From Trichobilharzia szidati (taxonomy: Eukaryota; Platyhelminthes; Trematoda; Strigeidida; Schistosomatidae), in NCBI GenBank assembly GCA_944472155.2, contig OX235275.1, positions 31,209,231 through 31,273,230 of the forward strand: 64,000 nt of DNA. The letters are read 5' to 3'. Below, piece after piece: positions 44,860 through 56,135 of the stretch. Every line of letters starts with the position of its first letter. Position 1 is the first letter of the stretch. Under the pieces are notes generated by a model, which was given only the letters and a program-made list of their open reading frames with translations, did no database searches and was not told the origin of the DNA. The translations under genes were made by a program, and so were the position numbers.

Positions 44860-46085
44860 GCATTTAATTTCACCAGCAATAGTTGGCATAGAACAGCCAG
44901 TGGACACTAATCCTCCAGCGGAAGTGGAAATCTTCGATGCAATCATAGCACTGAAGTCCAGTCAGGAAGACAGTAAGGTCAGACTGAATTCACACTGAAA
45001 TACTGAAATCCGAATCAGAGACTACGCTATTATTGCGAAGGCGTTGGAACGGAAGGCGCTGTGCCTACGGATTGAAAGAAGAGCTGGCTACCTTGTCAAG
45101 CTATCAAAGAAGGGCGACTAGCGCCTCTGCAACAAATGGCGCTGAATAATGCCCTTGTCCACGCCAAGTTGAATGGCAAGTCGCATCATCCTGGAGAGAA
45201 TGAAGGATGCACTGGATGCATAAATCCTCCAGAAAGAAACAAGCTGGATTCATAAAAACGAAATCATCATTTGACGACTGAATTACATCGTCATCACTGA
45301 ACAAAGCATAGAATGGCAGTCAAACCTTTCTCTATCTCAACGAATTCATCGACTTAGAAAAGGCCTTCGACAAACAGCGTTGACCGAGAAGTAATTTGGA
45401 AACTAATTCAACACTACGACGTACAGCACACAAGTCTGTTTCAACCTCATGCAACAGTTGACCGTTTAACGATGTCAAGTGCCAGGTGATCCACAATGGA
45501 AAACTCAGTGAGTCATTCGAATCGAATTCAGTAGCATTAGAAGCTGGCTGCCTATTATCACCTACGATGATATTCCTAACCGTGGTGGACTGAACTATCC
45601 GCAAGTAGTGAGAAGACGGGAACACTTTGCACTGACCAATAAGAAGACTCTAGCAGATCTAGTTTTCGCAGTTGATTTGTTTTAATGTTACACACATTGG
45701 AAAATCTACAGGCAAAAACCAGCAAACTGGCAGGAGAGGCCAGCAGGACTCCATCCATGTGAAGATAGCTAAAATGAGCTGGGGTGATGAAAATAACCAA
45801 CCGACAGCAATAACAATCTGCATCAGTCACTATCAACTAGTGGGAATTGACAGAGGTTACTTCCTTTACTTATCTGGCTAGGAAGCATGGTTTCAACCAC
45901 AGGTGGATGGAATATATGAAGATTTCAACATCAGACAACCAGAATCGGAAATGCAAGCAAGATACGCCTTCATCCAGCTGAAAACAGTTCGGAAATCTTC
46001 TCCTCTCTCCCAGTCAGTATAGGCAACAAGATGCGGTTATCGAAGACAAATGTGAAGTCAGTCAGTTAGTGCTTCTATACGGGTT
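44860..46085 (+). pseudogene. RTE retrotransposon, RT region, decayed
   Basis: Plus-strand RTE remnant. V-D-T-N-P-P-A-E-V-E (about 44905) marks the linker; R-M-K-D-A-L-D-A (45200), the F-I-D-L-E-K-A-F block (about 45350) and V-I-H-N-G-K-L (45490) mark the RT. The terminal region runs to about 46080. Frameshifts occur every 50-100 bases. The F-A-D-D block is altered near 45665. Confidence 0.65.
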
Positions 46086-46345
46086 GTCTCAGTGGCAAAA
46101 TGATCATCGTGCTTCCTATACAATCAGAAGGGGTGTTGGATGCGATCCCCGATGGAGTAGTTGAGGGTTGTGTACTGTTGGAGAGCGATGAATTAGTATG
46201 TGGCAGCTGTCCAGTACTCCATGACTATTCTAAATGGCTCTCTAGCTGATTGTGATGCCTGATCAAACTTGTTAGCAATCAACTCTCTATTGGTCATTGC
46301 TTTAATCTTGATCCAACGATCAACAGTACAGATACGAGGTCATAA
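46086..46345 (+). repeat. tRNA-promoter SINE relic
   Basis: CTCAGTGGCAAAATGATC (46087-46104) fits an A box and TTGGATGCGATCCCC (about 46136-46150) a B box. The body includes GCAGCTGTCCAGTACTCC (46203-46220), matching 39711-39722. The ribozyme core is not recognisable. Confidence 0.5.
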
Positions 46346-46819
46346 ATGAGAAGACAGTCAAAATGTCACTCACTATTCAACAAATCTTTAGTTTCAAAAT
46401 TGGACTAACGAAGCAAGTACAGGGTAGTAATTAGAAATAACTTTTGAAACCATGAAACAGCTGTCAAGCATTCAATAACTAGGGCTTTGAAAACATTCAA
46501 TTATGAGACTCCCTATATTTTTGCCCGAGTTCTGATGTAGTTTTAAGGTAAACTTGACGACCTCTCTTTAAAATATGCTTGGTATAAGACGGTTTTACTA
46601 CCAGTACTTCCTTGGCTTCTGAGGTTCAACAACACATCTCCACATTTTCCTATTTGCTTCTATCCTCTTCACCTAGGTCCACTATTGACCATGATCTTTC
46701 ATCTCTTTATTCTACCTCTTGTTGTTATTATTCTTGATTCATTTGTGGCTATCTTTTATCAGTAGCATTATCTTAACTCACTTCGGCATTATTATTATTA
46801 CTGTCATTATTATTATAAC
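46346..46819 (-). other. Unassigned, with RTE 3' end scrap
   Basis: 46610-46710 resembles the minus-strand RTE 3' end at 10940-11040 (CAACACATCTCCAC, then a CACCTAGGTCCAC region). The rest shows nothing recognisable. Confidence 0.35.
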
Positions 46820-47760
46820 TATTACTGTTGATATTAATCCGTTTGCAATTCTTGATATATTGTCACAGCACCTTAGAAATGCTGTACAAAGAGAATTCTA
46901 TGCTACTGAAATACGCTATATCTTCAAAACCACTCCACTTTTGCGTTCGAGAGTAAACTAGAAACTACCTGATTTCGCCTCTTCCATGTGTATCTACCAA
47001 TTTAACTGCTCCTGTAGAGTGAGCCAGTTACATACGCCGTACAATTAGGTGTGTTTCTCGTCGAATTTCCGTACACCACCCGAAGTGGTTAAGTAAAGGA
47101 CAAACAAAGTTTATTCGCAGCGCTATTCTATCTCATCTTGTGGATGCAGAACACAAGATTGATGTTAACCATGCTTTTAGGGTCACTATCCGCATACCGA
47201 CAAATCTCAATTTCGCCTTAAGAGTTCGACCCCTGAATGTTGCTGAGGCTGTTGATCTCCGTATTAACAAGCCTTATTTGTGCATGCAAAGGAAGTTAGT
47301 TCAGACATTATCATTACCTTGGCCATCTAGTTTTGAATGATCCTGAATTTTTGTGGAATTTTACTAATTTTAGTTGATATTCTGTTTGCTACTATATCTT
47401 TATTATTATTATAATTCAAGTATCGTAAATGATATTCCATTAATCATATCAAGGTGATATGATATGATTATGAGCAATAAATTGTGCTCGAAACGTCATC
47501 AGTAAATATTACTGTATAACACTGTGAGACTCTATCAAAATAAAATTTACCCATAATGGAATTACACTCTACCACAAACTGTGATGATTCCATTGTGATC
47601 TTACTTAACAAATCGACATTATTTAAAAAACACTAATTTTGTTATTGTCTACTAATGTAGAATATTCTGTGTATATAAACATATTTATAATTGTAGAGCC
47701 AGAAGGGGAAATTATCGGAAAGTGTGTTCTTTGCTCACATATTTTGTGTTTTATAGATGT
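46820..47760 (+). pseudogene. PLE GIY-YIG fragment with 3' terminus
   Basis: Close relative of 34730-35466. Linker L-S-Q-H-L-R-N-A-V-Q-R-E (46860), C-I-Y-Q-F-N-C-S-C-R-V (46990), then, after the same frameshift as its relative, K-I-D-V-N-H-A-F-R-V and L-N-V-A-E-A-V (47235), ending S-L-P-W-P-S at 47330. Its 3' tail is interrupted by a small insertion at about 47434-47595. The terminal repeat resumes to about 47760. Confidence 0.7.
47434..47595 (+). mobile_element. Short PLE-terminal unit, about 150 bp, with ribozyme-like motif
   Basis: Absent from the related PLE tail near 35290-35300. It is bounded by ATTCCATT at both ends (about 47434 and 47588), a likely 8-bp target duplication. Inside: GATTATGAGC, a loop, TGTGCTCGAAACGTC and ATCAGTAAATATTAC. 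The GAGC/GCTC stem and GAAAC match the hammerhead 3' core, but the 5' core is not canonical. Related blocks lie at 205-350 and 37870-38045. Confidence 0.55.
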
Positions 47761-48690
47761 CTGAATGAGTAATTTTGCTATTATGACTAATTGTTTACCT
47801 AAGTAATGTTAAGGAAGCGTAGTGCATTCTATCTTAATTTCAGTCTCTTATACTCCCTCTCCTCTTATCTATTTGAAAATGACCTGGCGAACATTCGCAC
47901 CTGTCTTTCTGCATGATGACTAATTCAATGTGGTTTGTTTACTTATCAGTCTTATATCTCCCAATGTAATTTCAATATTATACATATCCGTGTATCTAGA
48001 GTACTGAGCAGCTGACGAATTCTACCGAAATTCGATGAATCCATCATTAAATCCTGCTTAATTAAACATTGTTGCTAGCTTCAAATACTTGAATGATAAT
48101 AAAATAAGGATGATGAGAATAATAATAATAGTGATAATAGTAATAGTTAGCTTACATAATAAAATGAGGCAAAATTATGGTGAGAACGTTACTCTGACCA
48201 CAATAGGGCAAGTGAATGCATGTAGTGCATTGCAATGCAGAAGGCGCTGTTTTAGACAATGATTCATCTATAAAGAGATGGTGTATCCGAAATCCTTTCA
48301 CACGATATTGAGGAAATCTGTGTAGCACTGTGAAACATTCAAGCGGAGATGCTGGATAGACGAGAGAAAGAGCTCAAATATGGAGCTAATGTTATTCTGA
48401 TTTTTTTCACCTCTGGCTAGCTAGCCAGGCAGAAGAGTGTTCCAGATTATGATTTATGGTCTTGATGTCACGTATTACCTGTTACTTCGTTACACACGAA
48501 CAAGTAAACTGAAAAATATACAGCAAGGCGGCAAAACGCTTTGTCTCCTCCTTACAATTAGACTGGATTGATTCAATGATGGAGAATGCGGTGGTAACTA
48601 TAGACAGGCAGATAGACAGATAGATAGATAAATAGATAGACAGATAGAAAGATAGATAGATAGTCCGATATATAGATAGATAGATAGGTA
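47761..48690 (-). other. PLE scraps and unassigned sequence
   Basis: 48095-48150 matches the PLE tail at 14110-14160. On the minus strand 48480-48600 codes R-F-A-A-L-L-Y-I-F-Q-F-T-C-S-C-V, the start of a PLE GIY-YIG domain. Nothing else is clear. Confidence 0.45.
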
Positions 48691-48707
48691 GATAGATAGA
48701 TAGATAT
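48604..48707 (+). repeat. GATA/GACA microsatellite
   Basis: About 100 bases of GATA units with GACA, AAATA and GGTA variants. Runs of the same motif occur at 19108-19132 and 20098-20112, just upstream of gene A. Confidence 0.9.
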
Positions 48708-49139
48708 GTAAATAGTGATATGACGCTTTTGAATCTCACCTTTTTTGTTCCATCTGAGTGAAATTAAAGATGGTCACTTATTCATGAATGTTGCTAGCAG
48801 TAAGCAGAATTAATTAGTAGAAATTCCACAAATTCTTCTACTGCTATGCATCAGTCAGTCAACACTGCTTACCTTTACATTCACCTTGTGTAACATTTCT
48901 AGCCTACAGACATGTGATTATTGGAATTGAAGAGCTGAAAAATCTGCCATTGTGGTATATGCAAATCTGTGTAAGTTTATCTTTTGTTGATACATATACA
49001 TATAGTAACTTATCTTGTTTAACTTATCTAGTACTCTGTATCAATGACTCAATGGTTACTATTATTATTGTTGTTATTATTATTATAATTATTATTATTT
49101 TTAACTTGCCTATCTGAATGTAAGAGATGAAGGACTTCA

Positions 49140-49560
49140 GTAGCACAACTGCATTTCATCGTGTTCACTGTGGTGATATTTCAGCTGACTGCATGGTTTC
49201 ACATATGCTTATCCTCATATCCTCCTCACACATGATCTCCTCCATGTCACCCTCAGACTAACTGTCAACTCTCTGTCACACTTCGTGAGATTTGTTTGCA
49301 GGAAGATTACTCTCAACGGTTCCCTCAGAGTTCCACTCATCCATCTCCATTTCCCCCTATCCATATATACATATCTATTGAGCGATAGATTGTGGTTGTT
49401 TGGTTGGTTGGTTATGTGCCAGCTTGTCTTGATGCTTTACTTTTCTACCCGGCTATTTGATCTCCCACATCAAACATCAGCAGCAGGAGGCGCTACAGGT
49501 AGTATTAAAAGTTTGTATTAGCCTATGTCATAAATGCTCTTTGTGATGTGTTCAAAAGGT
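49140..49560 (-). pseudogene. RTE 3' end relic in pseudogene copy
   Basis: The sequence runs like other minus-strand RTE 3' ends (TCAGCTGACTGCATGG, CTCCTCACACATGATCTCCTCC, CCATCTCCATTTCC). No frame survives. Confidence 0.4.
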
Positions 49561-49879
49561 CTCACAGTCACATAGAAGCCTTAATTAAATTTTGGCGTCA
49601 AAGACGCGAACCTTGTTCCTCATGCCTAGTTTTATAGTTCACTACTTTTTTAGCCATTTTAATGCCTGATTGTTGAGGGTATGGTTAGCACGTCTACCTT
49701 GGAAAATCAATCAATCCAGTCGCTTCAGAAACCCCGAAACGCACAAGAAAATATTCAGAAAATGAATGGTATTCCATCTGCTATTTCTGAGTATGTTGAG
49801 CCCTATCCAGTGCTGATATGCATATATTGGCTCCTAGTGTGGAAGAAGAAGCGATTATATCTGAAAATTGTCAACACAC

Positions 49880-50015
49880 TAGCTGGTTGATGCCAGTTAG
49901 TGTGTTGTGGTGGATTTCTGGTTCGAGTCCTATTAGGCACACCAACACTTCACCTGACGAGTCTGAAATAGTAAGAAACTCACATTATAGATTCTACAGG
50001 CAACCAATACTGGTC
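49880..50015 (+). repeat. SM-alpha-like SINE with hammerhead core
   Basis: GGTTCGAGTCC (49920-49930) is a perfect B box. CTGACGA (49954-49960), GTCTGAAATAGTAA and GAAAC (49975-49979) follow the hammerhead layout, with one core change (CTGATGA to CTGACGA) and a weakened stem II. ATTCTACAGG at 49991 corresponds to the GATTCCACTGG substrate side. Located in an insertion of the pseudogene copy. Confidence 0.6.
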
Positions 50016-52205
50016 AAATACCATATATATCTGAAATCCTCTCACTTTTGACTGTATCAGTAGTAAAAATTAATGATGAGTATAATCGGAGGATGGTCGG
50101 TATTGTAATGAGTAGCTGACTTTATTTTAGCATACTGGTTGATTACTAATAATATCAGTCAGTCTTCAGGGTTAGCATTAATGTATAGTGAACTTGTCTG
50201 AATTCTCTATGAGTCATAAATTTGCATCAGTCATCTTGACAACCTCCTCTTCTCTGATTGGTTGTTTGTTTATGTATCTATTGAACTGCTTTAATTAACT
50301 TGGAATTTGAACTTTCTTGTCATGTGGCTAATTGTTTATTATTAGTAGGTATATGTGATCTATAGTGTGGTGTGTGTTTGTTAATCGGTGATTCATCTGA
50401 GTACCAGGCTTCCAGAAATTCCTTGACTCTATTCTCAGTGTTTCCTCTATTCAAATTTTCTACAATCAGCCAAACAAATTAGTGCAGGGAATTATCTACA
50501 TGCATCGATATGAAGAGGTGCAAGTCACCTAGTTTCTCAGCTAATTTGCACTCCTGAATTCTGATTCGGGGGGGAGGGGGAAACTAACTTTAACCAATGT
50601 GGTGTTCACATATGGGTGGTGTTAATAAATATATTCTTCGTACAACGGCTTCAGCTAATAATACTGATATCGGCGATTCCATCAGTGTTCCTTTCATCTC
50701 GACATAAATCTGATTATGGAACTGGACATATTTTGTAAGAAGCAACTCTACCAGTTCCATCCATGTCGAACATTGCGATTTGTGTGTTCATCAATGCAGA
50801 GTGGTCGTCGGCTTATTTCTTTTGTGTGTTTTGAACAAATTGACGTGTACATCGACACCATGATTTCATTGTCACCCACCTGAAGATTTTTGATTGTTTG
50901 TAAAAGTCGTATTAGTAGTAAGATATTTCACTCAGACACCCAGTAAACCAGCTCTGCAATCTCTCCGCTCTCGAGAAGTCTGGGTGAGGTATTGGAATAG
51001 GTCCAACCCGAGAGTTACATATCCACACTTGCCTTGTAGCATTCCATAACCAGTAGTAAGATTTTAATACGGACACAAGCATAAAAATGAAAATTTGGAA
51101 AGGCCGTATTTGACTTTTCCTTAAATTGTTACTGTTTCATTTCCGAGGTCGTGCAATAAGAAATCAGCTTCTACTACGTGATTGTCTAATGAGTTGAAAC
51201 TACACTTCCACCTCCCCCAACACCACACACACCTCCACATGCACATAGATTATTCCTGATCAACTATCTTAAGAATTTATAAATCAAGTTTATTAGTTTA
51301 AACATAGTATCACCATCCCTAGCGAGTAATTCTTGTTCTTAAGGCAGGATAACAAAACTTCTTCTTGTCACTTGAATAGTGTAGAACGGAAGCCTGTATC
51401 AGTAGGCCACCCGTCAATAACTCATTTGCGTACATGAATCAATTTCCACCAACGAACTGCTCGTAAGTCTGCTGGGTTAGTGGTAATGCTGTAAGTGGAG
51501 AAGACAAGCGTCTTGGTAACGAACATCTGTATGGTGTTAAAATACACCATATTTAATACCTTTTTCAGTTATGTATATAAATAAGTTTGACTAGTTCACG
51601 GGATACTAAGCCGTCCTGATTGGACGTCGATTATCTGAAGGGTAAAACTTCTGTAGCCGCTGACTTACTATGTCATGTCCGATTTTGATTAATTCCTATC
51701 AATCTGCGTCTATATACATACTACTGATAAATCTCCTCCACAACTCACTCCACAATGTCACTAAGGTAATTCACTAGTAATTGAACGAGGTTCACTCAGA
51801 AGTGGCAAGTAGAATATTCTCACAGTGTGTAGATATATTCTGTTGTTGCTCGTAATGATGATGATGGCTGAGAGAATGAGAATCAGAGACAAGTCGGCTT
51901 AGATAAGTACTCAGCTATCCTCAAGTGAAATCCATTAATCAATGTCTGAGTATTATTCCCGACATAATGAACCAATTTCGTGTCTAGGTATAAAGTATTT
52001 TATCTTCTTTTGTTTTTCTTTTCCAAGTCGTCATTTGGAGCATCACTCATCCTGATCGACTTATTCGCATGGAGACCACAGTCTACGCGTCTATTAATCT
52101 CCCTCATAGTCGCCTTCATCCCATTGCTGAGCTACAAAATCTTGTGAGTTACTTTCCTTGAAACTGCAGATATTCACTCACCTACAATATTGCGCTTCAT
52201 TTAAA

Positions 52206-53657
52206 CGCTCACCAGTAGTTGTTCTATGTTTTCTTGAAAACAAGACATTAATATTAACCTAAATTATTTGTTCGTATTCATTTTCATTCTCTTGTGATCC
52301 CGCTGGAACATACGAGGTTTCAGAGGATATCTCCGCTTCATCCTATTGTCTGAGATTCCATTCAGCTGTATCCACGATTCTCCATAAGCTTTCAATTCCT
52401 GCTCACACAGGATATCATGCATATCGCCTGCGGAACCCCACACAACTCGACTATATTCACATGAGTGTTCAACTCTCTGGTCGGTTGTGTGATGTCACAC
52501 CTTGATTTCGTCAGTATGTGTCCAATCCAATCCCACTATCTTCGCCTAGCATAATTGTTGCTTGTGTGTAGTCGATTCTTGGTGTTGATTCCTTACTAGA
52601 ATTGCCTGTATTCACATTCATTTCTGACTATTTGATCTTCATTGATGAAAGAAGGCAGACGTTGATAAAAGCCTGAATTGGCCTGTGAAATACAGGTAGA
52701 ATCAATAAATTGTCATTGGTCGATTTTCCTGTTGTCATTTCAGGATTATCTAGGTCTGTCTTATCTACGTTTTCCATACTCGCATTCCCTAACACCTTCA
52801 TTCTTTCTGTCGTCTGTAGTTCAAACGATGAGTACACTGTAACGATTGCCATTCAGAATACAACATTCCGCTTGAGTGTATAATAAACGATACACAACAT
52901 TGTGTGAAATTTGACAACATAGAGTGTAACATTGCAAAACAATTGATTTCAAATGACAAGTGGAAGGAGTGGAAAAATACGAGGGACAATTCCAAGTGAG
53001 AATCGTAATAATAGTAGTAACTATCAATGTAATAAGAGAAGAGTATACAGATTGACTAAATAAAACGAAAAATAGTTAGAACCAAAATATCTTTGAGGAT
53101 TATCATCAATTAGCATAGGGAGATAAAGACAGTGAGAGTTAGAGGGGTTGAAGGAAAGCTCACTTTATACAGAGATCTTGTTTTCTGTTTCAATGGTCAA
53201 AGCTTTAGCAATACATATGAGTCAGGTACATAGTGATTCAGGCAAATTATTCTTCGCCTTTTGGATGACTATTAAGGCTTAGACTTTAGAGGTAATAGGA
53301 TCATATTAGAGGGGTTGAAATTAAAAGATCGGATGTCTGTATACAAAAAGGTTTATTAAACCCCTCCAACTCTCATGGTCTTCATCCCTCTATGCTAAAA
53401 TATGATAATCCTTGAACATATTGTTCATGCAATTTGTATACTCTTCCTTTATCAAGTCAATTTTTACTATTATTATTATTCTGACTTGTAACTGTCCCGG
53501 TAATTATTTCACTGATAGCACTCGTAATTCGGAAAAAGTTTTACTTTGGCAACGTCAAATTCTAAGTTTGATTCCACAGTAACTCCACAGGTAAACTTAA
53601 TATGGAAAATAAGCAGTCACATCATTTACTTCAGAGTAGGTGAGATTTAAAATATCA
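52206..53657. other. Composite insertion in pseudogene copy
   Basis: In gene A intron 4, AAACGCTCA is followed directly by GTACATAATAAGTTC (about 23950). Here about 1.45 kb separates the two. It contains a minus-strand RTE C-terminal remnant (52290-52820) and PLE family A tail pieces in both orientations (52850-53540). Several independent events seem stacked. Confidence 0.6.
53100..53540. repeat. Head-to-head palindrome of PLE 3' ends
   Basis: 53100-53180 (CAAAATATCTTTGAGGATTATCATC...GAGAGTTAGAGGGGTTGAA) and 53345-53420 (AACCCCTCCAACTCTC...AAAATATGATAATCC) are inverted copies of the same PLE end, with GIY-YIG C-terminal codons towards the centre. The same arrangement is at 29345-29480. Confidence 0.55.
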
Positions 53658-55309
53658 GTACATAATAAGTTCAAACAACGCACAAATTGACTGGCGAAAC
53701 CATGGAAGGTAATTCAAAGGCTCCACTGCCTAAATGGTTCATAGCATTTGTGCGTATGCAGGTGAGTGACACCAGGCCAAATCTCAGCATGTTTGAGGAG
53801 GTAGAGCTGGCCGTCACCACACTCAAGGTTGTATATACACGTTGCTGAATAAGCACCAGACCCTCACTCGAAGTCCACCACCTGCTGAAGTTGCCTCCAA
53901 CTGTCTGATATTCAAGTAGTCTTAGTCATCCAGCTACAGGAGAATGTCGTGAATTGACAGAAGTTAGAATTCATGGACTGGTCATTGGATCGAGTGACAG
54001 TTGATTAGTTGTTCAAGAAGTTGACTTGTCACGTGGTAAGCACTCACTTCCAGGTCCATTGAGTGCCTGAGTTTTATTGAACAGTCCAACAGAAAGATGA
54101 AACAGCTTAAAAGTATTCTCAGGTTTTCCAAAGCTTCTCTATCCGAAGTCAATTCAAGATGAAATCTGCAAACCAATCAAATCCATGCAGGCCAACACTT
54201 GAGTAATAAAGGAATATTTTCTTCACTAAGTTGTCTCTTTTAATCATCTGTCTGTCGTCTTACACCATACATTTTTAAATTTTATTTTTTTTCTCTCTAT
54301 AGCATGGAGGTTTCCTTCACGTAAATTTGAAATCCTAGAGCAACGTCTCACAGGCAATAAACGTTATTTGCAACGAATTTCTCAACTTGTCGACTATTAT
54401 TTCACTTGCGTGCGTATCATCTGTGAATTGCAGTTGCATATATATGGAGCCTTTTTCTTAACAGTTAAAGGAGAATTCCTTCCTACTTTCCTCGCCATAC
54501 GTAAGTGATGAAGTTTCCTGAGGAGCTGTTTTCGACTGATGTGTCGTATCCAGCAACGCCAGCTTCACCTTCACTGGTATCTTCACAACAAATTGCACTG
54601 ACTTCCATACCAAACAGTAACAAAGCTGTGAAAATGAGCATACTGATTGCTCCAAGTACATTTCTTATGAAAATTCCTCTTTGTTCTACCATCTCGTCTT
54701 CTTGTCAGTACGACGTCCGAAATGGAAATTTACTTCCTCACCTGTGAATCCGATAGCTGAATGGACTTCACTGAATTGAGAAATTTTTACCTTCCTGTAC
54801 AAGTCATTTTCACAAAGAATGAAGGCATCATCCATATGCAGATGGTGAATTCTAACACCAGTCTATTGGAGTGCTGATGCGCTATCCACTGAGTCACATA
54901 TTAGCGAATTTCCTTCTGAGGAAACAAGAAAATATTCCTCTGAACAACCTTATGAGGAAAGTTTAATTTTTAGTGCCGGTGTGTGAATGATACCTGCATT
55001 CTCTGTGAAAATGATTTGAAATACTCTCCAAATAGCAATAAATATGTATTATCCGTAATTTCTAGTCAGGTTTGGCAATTACATAATAAAATGTTATCAT
55101 TTGTGACAAAACAATTTTGGTAGTGTCCCTTACAAAATATTTCGCTTGGATAATTATTCTGAAGATTTTTAACCAATGACGGTGATTTTGTGGATCAAAT
55201 ATTAATAATGTGTTGAATGTTTTTAACGTAGTTAATAACGATGATTATAATGATAACAAAATATTGATAATAAGGTTTATGCAGGTGGCGATAAGAATAA
55301 CAAAGGTAG

Positions 55310-55312
<3 letters not shown>

Positions 55313-55351
<39 letters not shown>
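55313..55351 (+). repeat. AT microsatellite
   Basis: About 38 bases of pure AT directly before PLE family D. The matching site in the left arm (32385-32455) is a TATA-rich tract. Confidence 0.9.
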
Positions 55352-55352
<1 letters not shown>

Positions 55353-56135
55353 CAAGATGGACGAATGCAAAATACAGTCACAATACCATATAAAAATGGT
55401 ACATCAGAGGCAGTTCAAAGAAACCTCAAAAATATCAGCATTCACAGAACTTTCAAACCGACAAATCTAATCAAAAATAAAATAAATCAACTGAAAGATC
55501 CCATAAAAATGATGGATAAAAACAACTTGATTTACAAAATATCTTGTGCTAACTGTCCAACTAAATATGTGGGGCAAACATCCAGATCACTCAAAATAAG
55601 AGTGAATGAACATAAACGCCTAACCAAAGATCAATCAACAGGAACACAAGCCTGCAAATACCTTGAAGAAATTTCATCGATAGCTGCACATGCATGGGAC
55701 AAAAACCACAATATCGATTGGGACAATGTGTGTATTCTAAAAACTAACATGAACAAATGGAAAGAAAGACTTATAACAGAATCGATATTCCTTAAAGTCA
55801 CACCGTATACATGTATCAAGGGTGACTCAGTACAGGTATAAACAACTTGAAATATAATTCTGGATACAAAAACATGAATGAACGTGGAATATAACTCAAA
55901 TAGAAAAAAAACATGAATGAGCAAAAATAATGAACTATATATATGAGTACAAACCATAAATGTGTGAATCAAACAATTCCGACAGTGGTGTGAACACGGG
56001 CAGTAACTTTGCTCGAAATATTACCAATAACAAAACTGATCATAGTGTGTAAACTATTAAAATATAATTATACTTTATTAGATCTAATCCACAATGCTCA
56101 AACATTTTACTGATGTTGAAATATTTATATATATA
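55352..56135 (+). mobile_element. PLE family D, 5'-truncated, inserted in AT tract
   Basis: Open frame 55365-55841: H-R-T-F-K-P-T-N-L-I-K-N-K-I linker, then a well kept GIY-YIG domain with L-I-Y-K-I-S-C-A-N-C-P-T-K-Y-V-G-Q-T-S-R (55529-55585), I-R-V-N-E-H-K-R, S-S-I-A-A-H-A-W and the C-terminal E-S-I-F-L. The domain has no stop. It lacks all RT and lies in the duplication arm where the other arm has only AT-rich sequence. The intact frame suggests a young insertion. It is most like PLE family B in domain spacing. Confidence 0.8.

Larger units (their letters stand above)
48708..54319 (+). pseudogene. Duplicated, broken copy of gene A
   Basis: Matches 20100-24620 by eye over most of its length. 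48708-48889 equals the upstream region of gene A. It then jumps straight into exon 3 (48890-48972), so about 560 bp with exons 1, 2 and the start of exon 3 are missing. Intron 3 sequence resumes at 50187 after a 1-kb insertion. Exon 4 is complete (52028-52143) with intact splice sites, and S126 is present as in gene A. Only about 17 bases of exon 5 remain before the break at 54319. Insertions lie at about 49110-50185 and 52206-53657, and 640 bp of PLE sequence is missing relative to gene A intron 3. It cannot make the protein. Confidence 0.85.

Noticed and set aside
48482..48739. Minus-strand ORF rich in Tyr, Leu, Ser and Ile
   Set aside because: It is the translation of the GATA/GACA microsatellite plus a PLE scrap.
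52628..52852. Minus-strand ORF with mixed composition
   Set aside because: Its C-terminal part overlaps the decayed RTE and gives only fragmentary matches in shifted frames.
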